Part shown: positions 27,403 to 35,944 of the stretch, in pieces
Position numbering within the stretch: the first letter of the stretch is position 1
How the letters are laid out: each line of letters begins with the position of its first letter
Assembly: GCF_009647605.1 (NCBI RefSeq)
Contig: NZ_WJIF01000006.1
Location: 139,068 to 203,067, forward strand
Length of the DNA stretch: 64,000 nucleotides
From: Agromyces agglutinans
GTDB taxonomy: Bacteria; Actinomycetota; Actinomycetes; Actinomycetales; Microbacteriaceae
Direction of reading: 5' to 3'
Translations under genes and position numbers: made by a program
The notes under the pieces: model-generated
Seen by the model: only the letters and a program-made list of their open reading frames with translations
Told to the model about the DNA's origin: nothing
Database searches by the model: none

Positions 27403-28884
27403 ATGAGCTCCACGGACCCGACGAAGAGCGCGGGCCTGCCCGAGTACCCGTTCGAAGAGGACAGTTCGCGTGAAGCGAATCCCACTCGGCGAGGCCTGCA
27501 TCGAATCGGCGTGGCGGTGAGCCGGCGCGGAAACTTGCTCTCCGCCATCGTGGCCTCCCTGATCGTGGCCTTCTACGGTGTGTCCCTGGCCATCGTCGCT
27601 GTGGACGGCCACCCCATGTCATGGCTGGACGAGCACGTCCACTTCGATACAGCGGTGAAGCTCCATGACGGCCGACTCTCGTACCAGGGTGCGCTCTACG
27701 AGCAAGAGGTCATCGACGAGTGGACCTGTGGCGTCGGCCATCAAGCCGGTCCCCTCGAACACGGCTGCGGCGATGCCCGGCTGGATTCATCCGACATCAC
27801 CTCGGGCACCTACACCACCGGTTACATTCACTACCCCACGTACTTCCTCGGCGCTGAGGCCTTTCGCGCCATCGTCGGCAGTCACGGGCCGTACGGTATC
27901 GACACCTATCGCCTGTTCAGTGCCGTCCTGATGACTCTCGGCGTTGCGGCATGCGGTGTTTTCGCATGGTTCCTCGGTCAGAAGCGGCTGGGTCTCATCG
28001 CCGCGGTGGCCGTGCCGTCAGCGGCGACCAGCATGACCGTGATGGGTGAGATGGTCACGCCGAATTCGACGACGCTGCTTGCGGGAGCCCTCATCGCAGG
28101 TACCGGCCTGCTCTGGATAAAGCGGGGAAAGGGCTTCGTCTGGCTGGCACTCGCTGCCGCGTTCGCCTCGGTGAACGTCGTCATCGCATCCCTACCGGTG
28201 GCCGCCTTCCTCTTCCTCATCGCGTGGGAACTCGTCTTCCGTCGCCGACGCCCGTCGCCATCAGGCCCGGGTTGTATCACCGCACGGTGGTGGCAACTGC
28301 TCGTGCTCGGGGCGATCGTCGTCCTTCCCGTCTTCATCTGGGGTCGGTACATCGCGGCAACGGCCACGCGGACTGCTGCCGAAGTCTACGGTCCCTACCA
28401 GATGAGCGGGTGGCGCAACGTCGCTGTTGGGGCGGTTCAGGAGTTGACCTCCCTGCACACGCCATGGACCGAATGGTCGGCAGGGCTCATCGCCGGACCG
28501 ACGACGCTCGCCGTCATCGGCCGCATCGCCGCGGCTGGGGTTCCCGTTGCGATCACCATCCTCGTATTCGGCGCCCTCGTCTGCGCCCTCCTGCGGATGG
28601 ACCTGACTGGAGGCCCGCGGGTCGGTGGGCGCGGGCCGTGGACGAACATTCATACGACCGCGCTCGGGGCGATCATCGCCATCATCACGTATCCGGTTGC
28701 GTTGCGAATCTCGAACGCCCTCACGTACGGGGTCGACTACCCCGTCGTGGCGCGCTACTCGATCACCTTCGCGCCGATCCTGGTCTTGCTCGTGCTGTTG
28801 CTCGCGCCGAGTCGTGGCTACCGCGCGCTTCTGATCGTCGTCGGGCTCATCGGGACGTTGGGCGCGGTCGCGGTCTGGATCTGA
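27403..28884 (+). CDS. Polytopic membrane protein, GT-C-like
   Basis: A 493-residue protein with about ten hydrophobic helices from residue 45 to the C-terminus. The first large outside loop has SWLDEHVHFDTAVKLHDGRLSYQG, resembling the acidic DE...H loop of GT-C glycosyltransferases and DUF2142 proteins, and continues with IHYPTYFLGAEAFRA and EMVTPNSTTLLAGAL. GT-C enzymes use polyprenyl-phosphate sugars outside the membrane. GAGAGGAAGAG precedes the ATG. It resembles the protein at 38877-40427 in layout but not closely in sequence. Function is inferred. Confidence 0.75.
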   Translation: MSSTDPTKSAGLPEYPFEEDSSREANPTRRGLHRIGVAVSRRGNLLSAIVASLIVAFYGVSLAIVAVDGHPMSWLDEHVHFDTAVKLHDGRLSYQGALYEQEVIDEWTCGVGHQAGPLEHGCGDARLDSSDITSGTYTTGYIHYPTYFLGAEAFRAIVGSHGPYGIDTYRLFSAVLMTLGVAACGVFAWFLGQKRLGLIAAVAVPSAATSMTVMGEMVTPNSTTLLAGALIAGTGLLWIKRGKGFVWLALAAAFASVNVVIASLPVAAFLFLIAWELVFRRRRPSPSGPGCITARWWQLLVLGAIVVLPVFIWGRYIAATATRTAAEVYGPYQMSGWRNVAVGAVQELTSLHTPWTEWSAGLIAGPTTLAVIGRIAAAGVPVAITILVFGALVCALLRMDLTGGPRVGGRGPWTNIHTTALGAIIAIITYPVALRISNALTYGVDYPVVARYSITFAPILVLLVLLLAPSRGYRALLIVVGLIGTLGAVAVWI

Positions 28885-28975
28885 TGGTGTGAGGTACGCG
28901 ACTGGTCGACGCCTGGGGCCGCTGTACGCAACTCCGCGGTTCATCGCCAGTGCAGAGCAGCCCCACGAGCCACTG

Positions 28976-29027
28976 CACCCGTCCCGGGCGCGATGCACGA
29001 CCACCCGTCCCGGGCGCGATGCGTGAC
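28976..29027. repeat. 26-base tandem duplication
   Basis: The 21-base stretch at 28976-28996 (beginning CACCCGTCCC) is repeated exactly at 29002-29022, giving a 26-base period with a nearly identical spacer. It lies between two convergent genes just before the L-2-hydroxyglutarate oxidase stop. It looks like a simple local duplication; no function is evident. Confidence 0.8.
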
Positions 29028-29043
29028 CAGCCCGCCTCGACGG

Positions 29044-30258
29044 TCAGGGCCGCGGGAATCCGGCTCGGTTGTCGGGCTCGAGTCCGGCCAGGCGGCAGAT
29101 GTGCGCTGCGATCTCGAGCGACGCGGTCGCGGCAGGCGACGGCGCGTTCAGCACGTGGACCTGGTGCGGCGCCTGCTCGATCAGGAAATCATCGACCAGC
29201 GTGCCGTCACGACGAATCGCCTGCGCACGCACGCCGGCATCGGCGCGAACGAGGTCGGCCTTGTCGATCGCCGGCACGAGTCGAGCCAAGCTCGCAGCGA
29301 ACACGTCCTTCGACAGTGATCGACGGATCTCCGCCATGCCGACGGCGATGTTCTTCGAGGCCATCCGCAGGAACCCGGGATAGGTCAGATCGCCGAGCGC
29401 CTCGGAGAGGCGGATGTCCCGCCAGGTGTAGCCTTCGCGCGCGAGCGCGGTGACGGCGTTCGGGCCGGCGTGCACAGAACCGTCCATCATGCGCGTCAAG
29501 TGCACGCCGAGGAAGGGAAGGCCGGGATCGGGAACAGGGTAGATGAGCCCCTGCACGAGGTCGCGGCGCTCCGGGACGAGTTCGTAGTACTCGCCGCGGA
29601 ACGGGATGATCCTGGCCGAGGGGACAAGCCCCGCCATTCGCGCCACTTTGTCGCTGAGAAGCCCCGCACAGTTCACGAGCAGATCTCCCGAGTATTCGGC
29701 ATCGGAAGTCGCGACAACGACACCCCCGGGCCGCGATGTGACACTCACGACCTCGGCGGAGGTGTGGAGATCACCGCCGCGTTCGGCGACGAGTTCAGCA
29801 AGTCGACGGCAGACCGCGGCGTAATCGATGATCCCGGTGGACTCGATGCGGAGCGCTCCGACCGCAGCGACATGCGGTTCGTACGCTCGGGCGCCGTCCG
29901 CGTCCAACACTCGGAAGGGAACGCCGTTCGCCTCTGAGCGGCGCTCGAGTTCCCGAAGCGCGGGCAATTCCCGTTCCGACGTCGCCGCGATCAGTTTGCC
30001 GGTGTTCAGCCATGGGATGCCCTGCTCGGTTGCGAAGGCCTTCATCGAGCGGTTGCCTGCCGCGCAGAGGCTCGCCTTCAGGGATCCGGGTTTGTAGTAC
30101 GGTCCGGCGTGGATCACTCCCGAGTTGCGCCCCGTCTGGTGCACCGCCCAGTCCGGCTCCTTCTCGAGCACCGTGACCTGGTTGCCGAGCCGGGAGGCCC
30201 GCTCCGCGACGGCGAGGCCGACGATTCCGCCGCCGATGATGATGACGTGCGTGGACAT
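29044..30258 (-). CDS. lhgO: L-2-hydroxyglutarate oxidase
   Basis: FAD enzyme of the DAO family that oxidises L-2-hydroxyglutarate to 2-oxoglutarate. The 404-residue protein begins HVIIIGGGIVGLAVAERASRLG (FAD-binding GxGxxG). It has HQTGRNSGVIHAGPYYKPGSLKA, the distinctive LhgO segment, then CAGLLSDKVA, FRGEYYELVPE and VHAGPNAVTALAREGY near the end. Length and motifs are typical. It stands alone on this strand, and a metabolic gene is unexpected inside the glycan locus. GGAGG lies before the ATG. Confidence 0.92.
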   Translation of the reverse strand: MSTHVIIIGGGIVGLAVAERASRLGNQVTVLEKEPDWAVHQTGRNSGVIHAGPYYKPGSLKASLCAAGNRSMKAFATEQGIPWLNTGKLIAATSERELPALRELERRSEANGVPFRVLDADGARAYEPHVAAVGALRIESTGIIDYAAVCRRLAELVAERGGDLHTSAEVVSVTSRPGGVVVATSDAEYSGDLLVNCAGLLSDKVARMAGLVPSARIIPFRGEYYELVPERRDLVQGLIYPVPDPGLPFLGVHLTRMMDGSVHAGPNAVTALAREGYTWRDIRLSEALGDLTYPGFLRMASKNIAVGMAEIRRSLSKDVFAASLARLVPAIDKADLVRADAGVRAQAIRRDGTLVDDFLIEQAPHQVHVLNAPSPAATASLEIAAHICRLAGLEPDNRAGFPRP

Positions 30259-30304
30259 GATCCTCCGGGTCCGGCCGGCGAGAGGTCGGGGGCACGGCCT
30301 CGGC

Positions 30305-30311
30305 TACTATA
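30305..30311. promoter_or_regulatory. Overlapping divergent -10 elements (TACTATA)
   Basis: TACTAT on the plus strand (30305-30310) serves the aminotransferase gene about 50 bases on. TATAGT on the minus strand (30311-30306) serves lhgO. Both start regions carry good ribosome sites (GAGAGG and GGAGG), consistent with leaders of about 45 bases each way. Confidence 0.55.
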
Positions 30312-30360
30312 GACGAGGCCCGCCGCCCATGGTCGTGGCCGTCTACGAGAGAGGTTCAGA

Positions 30361-31500
30361 TTGGCCGATACGATCGCCCTCGGGCAGCCCACGGTCGGCG
30401 ATGAGGAGCTCGACGCCATTCGCGCCGTATTCGACTCCGGCTGGCTCTCGGGCGCAGGGCCAACCTGTCAATCCTTCGAGGCGCGGTTCGCAGCGGAGGT
30501 ATCCGGCACGGACCATGCACTCGCGACCAGCAACTGCGGCTCGGCCCTTCACCTGGGTCTCTCCGTCCTCGGTGCGGGCCCCGGCGACGAGGTCGTCGTC
30601 GGCGACTACACCTTCCCTGCGACAGGGCATTCGGTCGCTTGGACGGGTGCGAAGCCGGTGTTCGCCGACATCCGTCCCGACATCTGGAGTGCTGACCCGG
30701 CGTCCGTCGAGGCGGCCATCACGCCTCGCACTGTCGGCATCATCGCGGTCGACGTCTTCGGTCAGCCTGCCGACTACGACGAGCTCCGCGCGATCGCTGA
30801 CCGGCACGGCCTCTGGTTGATGGAGGACGCGGCGTGCTCCGCCGGGGCGACCTACAAGGGGCGCCAGGCGGGAAGCCTCGCGGATATCGCGACGTTCAGC
30901 TTCCATGGCCGCAAAGGCATCACCGCCGGCGAGGGAGGGGCGCTCACGACGAACGACGCAGACCTTGCCGCGCACGCGCGCAAGTTGCACACGTATGGCA
31001 TCGCGCCGGCCATTTCGCGTGAGGGCAGTACCGACCTGCCATTGCCCGTCTTCGACGAAGCGGGCTACAACTACCGCATGTCCGACTTGGCGGCGGGCGT
31101 CATGCTCGCCCAGCTCGACCGACTCCAGACGCTGCTCGCGAATCGACGCCGCGTCGCGGCGTGGTACGGGGAACTTCTTGCCGCTGTCGAGCAGGTGGCC
31201 GCGCCCGTCGCTCTCGACGACCGAGAGCACCCGTGGCAATCGTATGTGGTGACCCTCGCCCCCGAGGTCGACCGTGGTGCTGTCGCCGGCTACCTCCGCC
31301 AGCACGGCGTACAGTGCAACTTCGGGACGTATGCGTCGCACCTCCAGCCTGTGTACGGGTTCGAGGGGAGCTTGCCGGTCTCGGCAGACCTCTTCCATCG
31401 GCACCTGGCGATCCCCATGCACGCGAACCTCACTCAGAGCGAGGTCGAGCGGGTAGTCGCGACGCTGAAGGACGCACTGACCGCTGCCCGCAGCAACTGA
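30361..31500 (+). CDS. DegT/DnrJ/EryC1/StrS sugar aminotransferase
   Basis: PLP enzyme that aminates an NDP-keto-sugar. The 379-residue protein has TSNCGSALHLGLSVLGAG for the phosphate-binding region, Asp156 in LMEDAACS for the pyridine nitrogen, and Lys185 in FSFHGRKGITAGEGG for the Schiff base. NYRMSDLAAGVMLAQLDR follows as usual. The start is TTG with GAGAGG 6 bases upstream. It is followed by an NDP-sugar epimerase and an acetyltransferase on the same strand, a set that would make an N-acetylated amino sugar. The position aminated cannot be read from sequence. Confidence 0.9.
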   Translation: MADTIALGQPTVGDEELDAIRAVFDSGWLSGAGPTCQSFEARFAAEVSGTDHALATSNCGSALHLGLSVLGAGPGDEVVVGDYTFPATGHSVAWTGAKPVFADIRPDIWSADPASVEAAITPRTVGIIAVDVFGQPADYDELRAIADRHGLWLMEDAACSAGATYKGRQAGSLADIATFSFHGRKGITAGEGGALTTNDADLAAHARKLHTYGIAPAISREGSTDLPLPVFDEAGYNYRMSDLAAGVMLAQLDRLQTLLANRRRVAAWYGELLAAVEQVAAPVALDDREHPWQSYVVTLAPEVDRGAVAGYLRQHGVQCNFGTYASHLQPVYGFEGSLPVSADLFHRHLAIPMHANLTQSEVERVVATLKDALTAARSN

Positions 31501-31541
31501 CGCGCTGGAAACCCCGAACCCGATCAAGTAAGGAAACACCT

Positions 31542-32468
31542 GTGACTGACAAGAAGGTCTTCGTCGTCGGCGGAGCCGGATTCATCGGACTGCACGTCGT
31601 CGAGCAGCTGCTCGACGAGGGATGGAATGTCCGCATCTTCGACAACATGGTGCGCGGTGACCGTGACCGGGCCAACGAGCTCGTGAAGACCGGGCGAGTG
31701 GACGTCGTCGACCAGGACACCCGCAACGGCGCTGCCGTGTATGCCGCGATGAAGGGCCATGACTACGTCATCCACCTCGCGGCGGACTCGATCAATAAGA
31801 GCGTGGCCGACCCGTACTCTTCGGTCGACATCAACATCGTCGGCTCGCACAACGTGTTCGCCGCAGCCGCCGACCTGGGTGTCAAGCGCATCGTCGCGGC
31901 ATCCAGCGCATCGGTGTACGGCGACCCCGAGAAATTGCCCATGCACGAGGACGACAAGCTCAACCCGCTCACGCCGTACTGCATCGGCAAGCGCACGAAC
32001 GAGGACCTCCTGGGCTACTACGGGCGCAGCAAGGGTCTCAGCTGGATCGCACTGCGATTCTTCAACGTCTACGGCGAGGGCCAGAAGACCACGGCCTACT
32101 ACACCTCGGTGATCAATCACTTCGTCAACCGGCTGAAGAACGGCGAGCCCCCGGTGATCGACGGAGAGGGCAAGCAATCGATGGACTTCATCCACGTGAA
32201 GGACATCGCTCGCGCGGTCGTCCTCTCCTTGACCTCGGAGCAGGCGAACGTGCCGATCAACGTCGGTACGGGCATTGACACCACCGTCGCTGAACTCGCA
32301 GAAATCCTGATCGATGCGGTCGGTGTCGATGTGAAGCCGCAGTTCAACCCGCGGCCCGTTCTGGTGACGCGCCGTGCGGCGGACATCACACGAGCACGCG
32401 ATGTGCTCGGCTTCGAGGCGAGTATTCCAGTGCGCGATGGAATGACCGCGCTCGTGCGAAACGCCTGA
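31542..32468 (+). CDS. NAD-dependent NDP-sugar epimerase/dehydratase
   Basis: Extended short-chain dehydrogenase of 308 residues acting on a nucleotide sugar. FVVGGAGFIGLHVVEQL is the NAD-binding loop. HLAADSINKSVADPY, AASSASVYGDPEKLP and the YCIGK catalytic Tyr-x3-Lys follow. QSMDFIHVKDIARA and INVGTGIDTTVAELAEIL complete the family pattern, closest in feel to UDP-glucose 4-epimerase/WbpP types. AAGGAAA lies before the GTG. It probably works with the aminotransferase before it and the acetyltransferase 2 bases after it. Confidence 0.88.
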   Translation: MTDKKVFVVGGAGFIGLHVVEQLLDEGWNVRIFDNMVRGDRDRANELVKTGRVDVVDQDTRNGAAVYAAMKGHDYVIHLAADSINKSVADPYSSVDINIVGSHNVFAAAADLGVKRIVAASSASVYGDPEKLPMHEDDKLNPLTPYCIGKRTNEDLLGYYGRSKGLSWIALRFFNVYGEGQKTTAYYTSVINHFVNRLKNGEPPVIDGEGKQSMDFIHVKDIARAVVLSLTSEQANVPINVGTGIDTTVAELAEILIDAVGVDVKPQFNPRPVLVTRRAADITRARDVLGFEASIPVRDGMTALVRNA

Positions 32469-32470
32469 CC

Positions 32471-32920
32471 ATGACGACTGGGCTCCCCGAGAACGCGTAC
32501 AACCCGAACGCATGGATCGTCGGGGAGCCCATCGTCGGCCCGGGCACGTGGATCGGCGCGTTCACAGTGATCGATGGTTCCGGTGGGCTGCGCATCGGCG
32601 AGGGCTGCGACATCTCGTCCGGCGTCCACATCTACACGCATTCGAGCGCCCTGCGCTGCGTCTCGGGGCGAGCGTATCCCGAAGTCGATCGACGACCCGT
32701 CACCATCGGCGACCGGGTATTCATCGGTGCGAACGCCGTCATCAATATGGGCGTCACGATCGGAGACGGCGCGATCATCGGCGCCGGGGCCGTGGTAACG
32801 AAGGATGTCGCGGCGAAGACCGTGGTCGCAGGCGTTCCCGCGCGGGTGATCGGCCTGGTGGACCTGACCGACCCGGCCGTTCCGTCCATCCATCCGATGG
32901 ACGACGATGCTCCACGGTGA
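32471..32920 (+). CDS. Hexapeptide-repeat sugar acetyltransferase
   Basis: A 149-residue left-handed beta-helix protein of the WbbJ/maltose acetyltransferase type. The repeats run from WIVGEPIVGPGTWIGAF to VIGAGAVVTKDVAAKTVVAGVPARVIG; the loop GVHIYTHSSALR contains the likely catalytic His. It acetylates a hydroxyl or amino group using acetyl-CoA. It is the third gene of the aminotransferase-epimerase-acetyltransferase set, so N-acetylation of that amino sugar is a reasonable inference. Confidence 0.86.
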   Translation: MTTGLPENAYNPNAWIVGEPIVGPGTWIGAFTVIDGSGGLRIGEGCDISSGVHIYTHSSALRCVSGRAYPEVDRRPVTIGDRVFIGANAVINMGVTIGDGAIIGAGAVVTKDVAAKTVVAGVPARVIGLVDLTDPAVPSIHPMDDDAPR

Positions 32921-32952
32921 GCACGACCACGATCTGATCGATGTCGTTCGAC

Positions 32953-34974
32953 TCAGGACGGCGGGGTGACTTCGAAGATTCGGAACTCGCCAGTCCCGCC
33001 TTCGATAGTCCGTACCGACCGCAAACATTCCTGATCGATGTCGTCCATTGCGACGACGTACCGAATGTGCCTCTGCGCGACGGCATTGCACGAATCGAAC
33101 GTGGCAATCACCACATCCGGTCCGGCGGCGGTCACGACAGTCTCACCCGCCGCCGGCGTCCATGCCACAAGCCCGAGGCGGTCCCACGCGTCTCGATATT
33201 GAGCCTCCGGATCGATCATCCGCCACATCTCAGGCGTCGGTGACGACTGGTAACCCGAGAGTGCAGGTACCCCGGTTTCCGTCAGCATGGCGATCGCGGG
33301 ATCCCCCATCGCTATCCAGCGCCCCGGAGCAGCCTCCTGGATCTCGGTCACGGCCTGGGCGACGGGAGTGTCTCGAAGGTCGAACACGCCGGCTCGAAGC
33401 GGATTCACGCCGACGCCGGTCACGACCGACCCGATGAGCAGTGCAGCGACCCCCAAACGCGGGCGGGCGAGGAGGAAGGCGCCGATCGAGACGAGTACCG
33501 CGCCGAGTCCGAGGATCCACTCGCGATCAGTGTGGATGATCGGCGAGCCGGCGCTCACGAGGCGCTGAACGAGGAAACCGTAGACGACGACTGCCAGCCC
33601 CGCCGTGGTGAGCACGATTGGCCAAGGAAAGCGCCGCCGAGGAGCTAGCGCGGGAAGTGTACGGGTGATGAATACGGCGAGCATGACGAAGCTCAGCAGT
33701 CCAATGCCGATTCGCATCCGAGGCACGGTCGTGCGATCGAGGAAGACGAGTCTTGCCACGGCGTCCCACCCCGGCACCGTGTAGAACGCCAGGAATAGCA
33801 GCGCGACTACGAGCGTCGAGCCAGCGATCCAGTCACTGCCGCGGAGACCGCGTTCGCGAACCGAACGCATCCAGCCCCACGCGATCGGCACGGCGAGGAA
33901 TAGCCCCACGAGCACGAACGTGGATGCTTCCGACTCATTCGCACCGAGGATGCCTCCCTTGGCCTCTGCCATGCCGGTGGAAAACGGTGCTGCCAGCAGC
34001 GCCGTGGAATCCGCGATCGTGCCTGCGCCCGTGGCTTGGATTCGTTCCCCGGGATAGCGGGTGCCGAGGAATTGCTGCACTGATTCCAGACGCGTGAACA
34101 ACCAGATTGCGAGCACTCCGATGGCCGAAGCTGCGGCAGCCGCAAGCGGCAAGAGACGTCGGATCCGGACGCGGAGGGGCGAGTCGATCGCCGTCACGAC
34201 CACACCGACGCAGAACGCGATGGCCACCAGGGCGCACGGCACGATGAACGGCACGTAGATGAGCATGCCGACAGCGACGGTGAGGTAAGCGACGATGGCT
34301 GCGAGAACCAGGCCAGCGCGCGGACGCGACCCTCTGGTGAGCCAGACGCAAGCGGTCATCACGCAGAACGCCCAGGCCGGCGTCAATGACGTTGCCGAGA
34401 GATGCCACCACTGGATGAAGGGCGACAAGTAGAAGCTGATCGCGAGCGCCATCGCCATGACCGGGCGCTCCCGCATCAAGGTCAGGAAGAACGCGTAGGC
34501 GGCGCAGAGTAGGACGGCCGGCGGTAGCCACCACTTCAGAGCCATCGCGGCATCGAGCGGCAGGAATGAGAAGCCGACGAGTTCCGGCCGGAACACGACC
34601 GACCAGTCCAGCGAAGGCAGATCATGCTGGATGGTCGTGTTCATTCCCCCCGGGAGGACCGGGTTCACGACCGGGAGGCCGAGTTGGACCTGAGAGATCG
34701 TCCACACCGTCTGGACGTACCACTCGTCGCTGCGCACGGGGCGAGGCTCGCCTGCGATGGCGGAAGGGTCAGCGCCGTCGTAGAAGACCGGCCAGAGTAC
34801 TCCCGACGAACTGCCGGTGATGCCAAGGAATGTCAGTACCGCGAGCAGGAGCGCGATCACGGCCATCGGCCAGAGGAGGACTCCATACCGAGGTAGCCCG
34901 TCGGCGGGTGCCTCCAAGTAGGTCGTCCATCCAGCCACGCGCCGGCCCACGTCGAACCGTCGCCGGGACGTCAT
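32953..34974 (-). CDS. Large polytopic membrane protein with extracellular C-terminal domain
   Basis: A 673-residue protein with about twelve hydrophobic helices between residues 30 and 550. The first outside loop includes GEPRPVRSDEWYVQTVWTISQVQLGLPVVNP with an acidic DE pair as in GT-C and YfhO-like membrane proteins. From about residue 570 to the end is a soluble part (APGRWIAMGDPAIAMLTETGVPALSGYQSSP). I do not recognise a characterised family with certainty. A role in glycan transfer outside the membrane is likely from its layout. Its stop overlaps the dehydrogenase gene start only at the ends of the two proteins (4 bases). Confidence 0.72.
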   Translation of the reverse strand: MTSRRRFDVGRRVAGWTTYLEAPADGLPRYGVLLWPMAVIALLLAVLTFLGITGSSSGVLWPVFYDGADPSAIAGEPRPVRSDEWYVQTVWTISQVQLGLPVVNPVLPGGMNTTIQHDLPSLDWSVVFRPELVGFSFLPLDAAMALKWWLPPAVLLCAAYAFFLTLMRERPVMAMALAISFYLSPFIQWWHLSATSLTPAWAFCVMTACVWLTRGSRPRAGLVLAAIVAYLTVAVGMLIYVPFIVPCALVAIAFCVGVVVTAIDSPLRVRIRRLLPLAAAAASAIGVLAIWLFTRLESVQQFLGTRYPGERIQATGAGTIADSTALLAAPFSTGMAEAKGGILGANESEASTFVLVGLFLAVPIAWGWMRSVRERGLRGSDWIAGSTLVVALLFLAFYTVPGWDAVARLVFLDRTTVPRMRIGIGLLSFVMLAVFITRTLPALAPRRRFPWPIVLTTAGLAVVVYGFLVQRLVSAGSPIIHTDREWILGLGAVLVSIGAFLLARPRLGVAALLIGSVVTGVGVNPLRAGVFDLRDTPVAQAVTEIQEAAPGRWIAMGDPAIAMLTETGVPALSGYQSSPTPEMWRMIDPEAQYRDAWDRLGLVAWTPAAGETVVTAAGPDVVIATFDSCNAVAQRHIRYVVAMDDIDQECLRSVRTIEGGTGEFRIFEVTPPS

Positions 34975-35942
34975 TGTTCGACGTTGGCGGACGAGGCGCT
35001 CTTCAGCGATTCGACGATCCGGTGAGCCGGAAGAAGCGAGGCTCGTTCCGCATCCGCGTCCACGCGTCCTTCGATCAGGCCCACGAAGTGCTCGAGCTGG
35101 GCAGCGAGCGGTTCGCGGGCTGTCACCAACTCGGGGATTTCGATGACGGTCTGTTGTCGGTACCCGCGCCCTTCGGTGTCTGCGGCCTGGTCCGAGACGT
35201 GCCGGTATACGGTCACATCGCGGCGCAGCAGGTCGATTTCGATGAGCTTGTCGAGGTCATGAACGCTCATCGTCCGGATCTTGCGTTGCCCGACGCGACT
35301 TGCGGACACATGCGCGACTCGGCCGCCGTCGAATGTGAGGATGGCTTCTGCCACGTCCTCAGCGCCCGGAACGGACATCGGGTGGAACTGCCCCAGGGCG
35401 CCGGTGATGGCGCTCGGGTCGCCGCCGAGGAACCTGCTGGCGAGATCGACGTCGTGCACCAGCAGATCCCAGCCGACTCCGGTTCGAATGCGCGGAGCAT
35501 ACGGCGAATGCCGCGTCGCGGTGATGAACTTCGGATCGTCGACGAGGGCCTTCGCCGTCATGACCGCCGGATTGAATCTCTCGAGGAGACCGCACATCAG
35601 GGGCACCTGCCGCTGCGCGGCGAGATCGAGAACGGCGATCGTCTTCTCGAGGCTGTCGGCGACGGGCTTCTCGACGAGCAGCGGCTTGTCGGCTTCGAGC
35701 ACCGATCTGGCGAGGTCGAAGTGGGCTTCCGTGGACGCCGCGATGACAACGGCGTCGACGGTGTCGATGCGCGAGAGATCAGGGGCCCAGTCCGACCCGT
35801 AGCGGTCTGCGACAGCGCGGCCGACGTCTTCACGTCCGTCGACGATCACGGCGAGGTCCGCTTCGGCGGACTGCGCGATCACACGTGCGTGGAGCGAACC
35901 CATCGAACCGGCGCCGATGAGCATGATACGGGGCACTGCCAT
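34971..35942 (-). CDS. Gfo/Idh/MocA sugar dehydrogenase, GnnA/WlbA-like
   Basis: NAD-dependent oxidoreductase of 323 residues. MLIGAGSMGSLHARVIAQ is the Rossmann loop, the family motif EKPVADS has Glu91-Lys92-Pro93, and DLLVHDVDLASRFLGG carries His163 and Asp164 of the catalytic region. It is 2 bases downstream of a DegT aminotransferase. Such pairs oxidise C3 of a UDP-GlcNAc-type sugar and aminate it (GnnA/GnnB in lipid A, WlbA/WlbC-like in O-antigens). The start at 35942 is chosen because the fold begins there; the longer frame upstream is a shadow of the aminotransferase gene. Confidence 0.87.
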   Translation of the reverse strand: MAVPRIMLIGAGSMGSLHARVIAQSAEADLAVIVDGREDVGRAVADRYGSDWAPDLSRIDTVDAVVIAASTEAHFDLARSVLEADKPLLVEKPVADSLEKTIAVLDLAAQRQVPLMCGLLERFNPAVMTAKALVDDPKFITATRHSPYAPRIRTGVGWDLLVHDVDLASRFLGGDPSAITGALGQFHPMSVPGAEDVAEAILTFDGGRVAHVSASRVGQRKIRTMSVHDLDKLIEIDLLRRDVTVYRHVSDQAADTEGRGYRQQTVIEIPELVTAREPLAAQLEHFVGLIEGRVDADAERASLLPAHRIVESLKSASSANVEQ

Positions 35943-35944
35943 GT

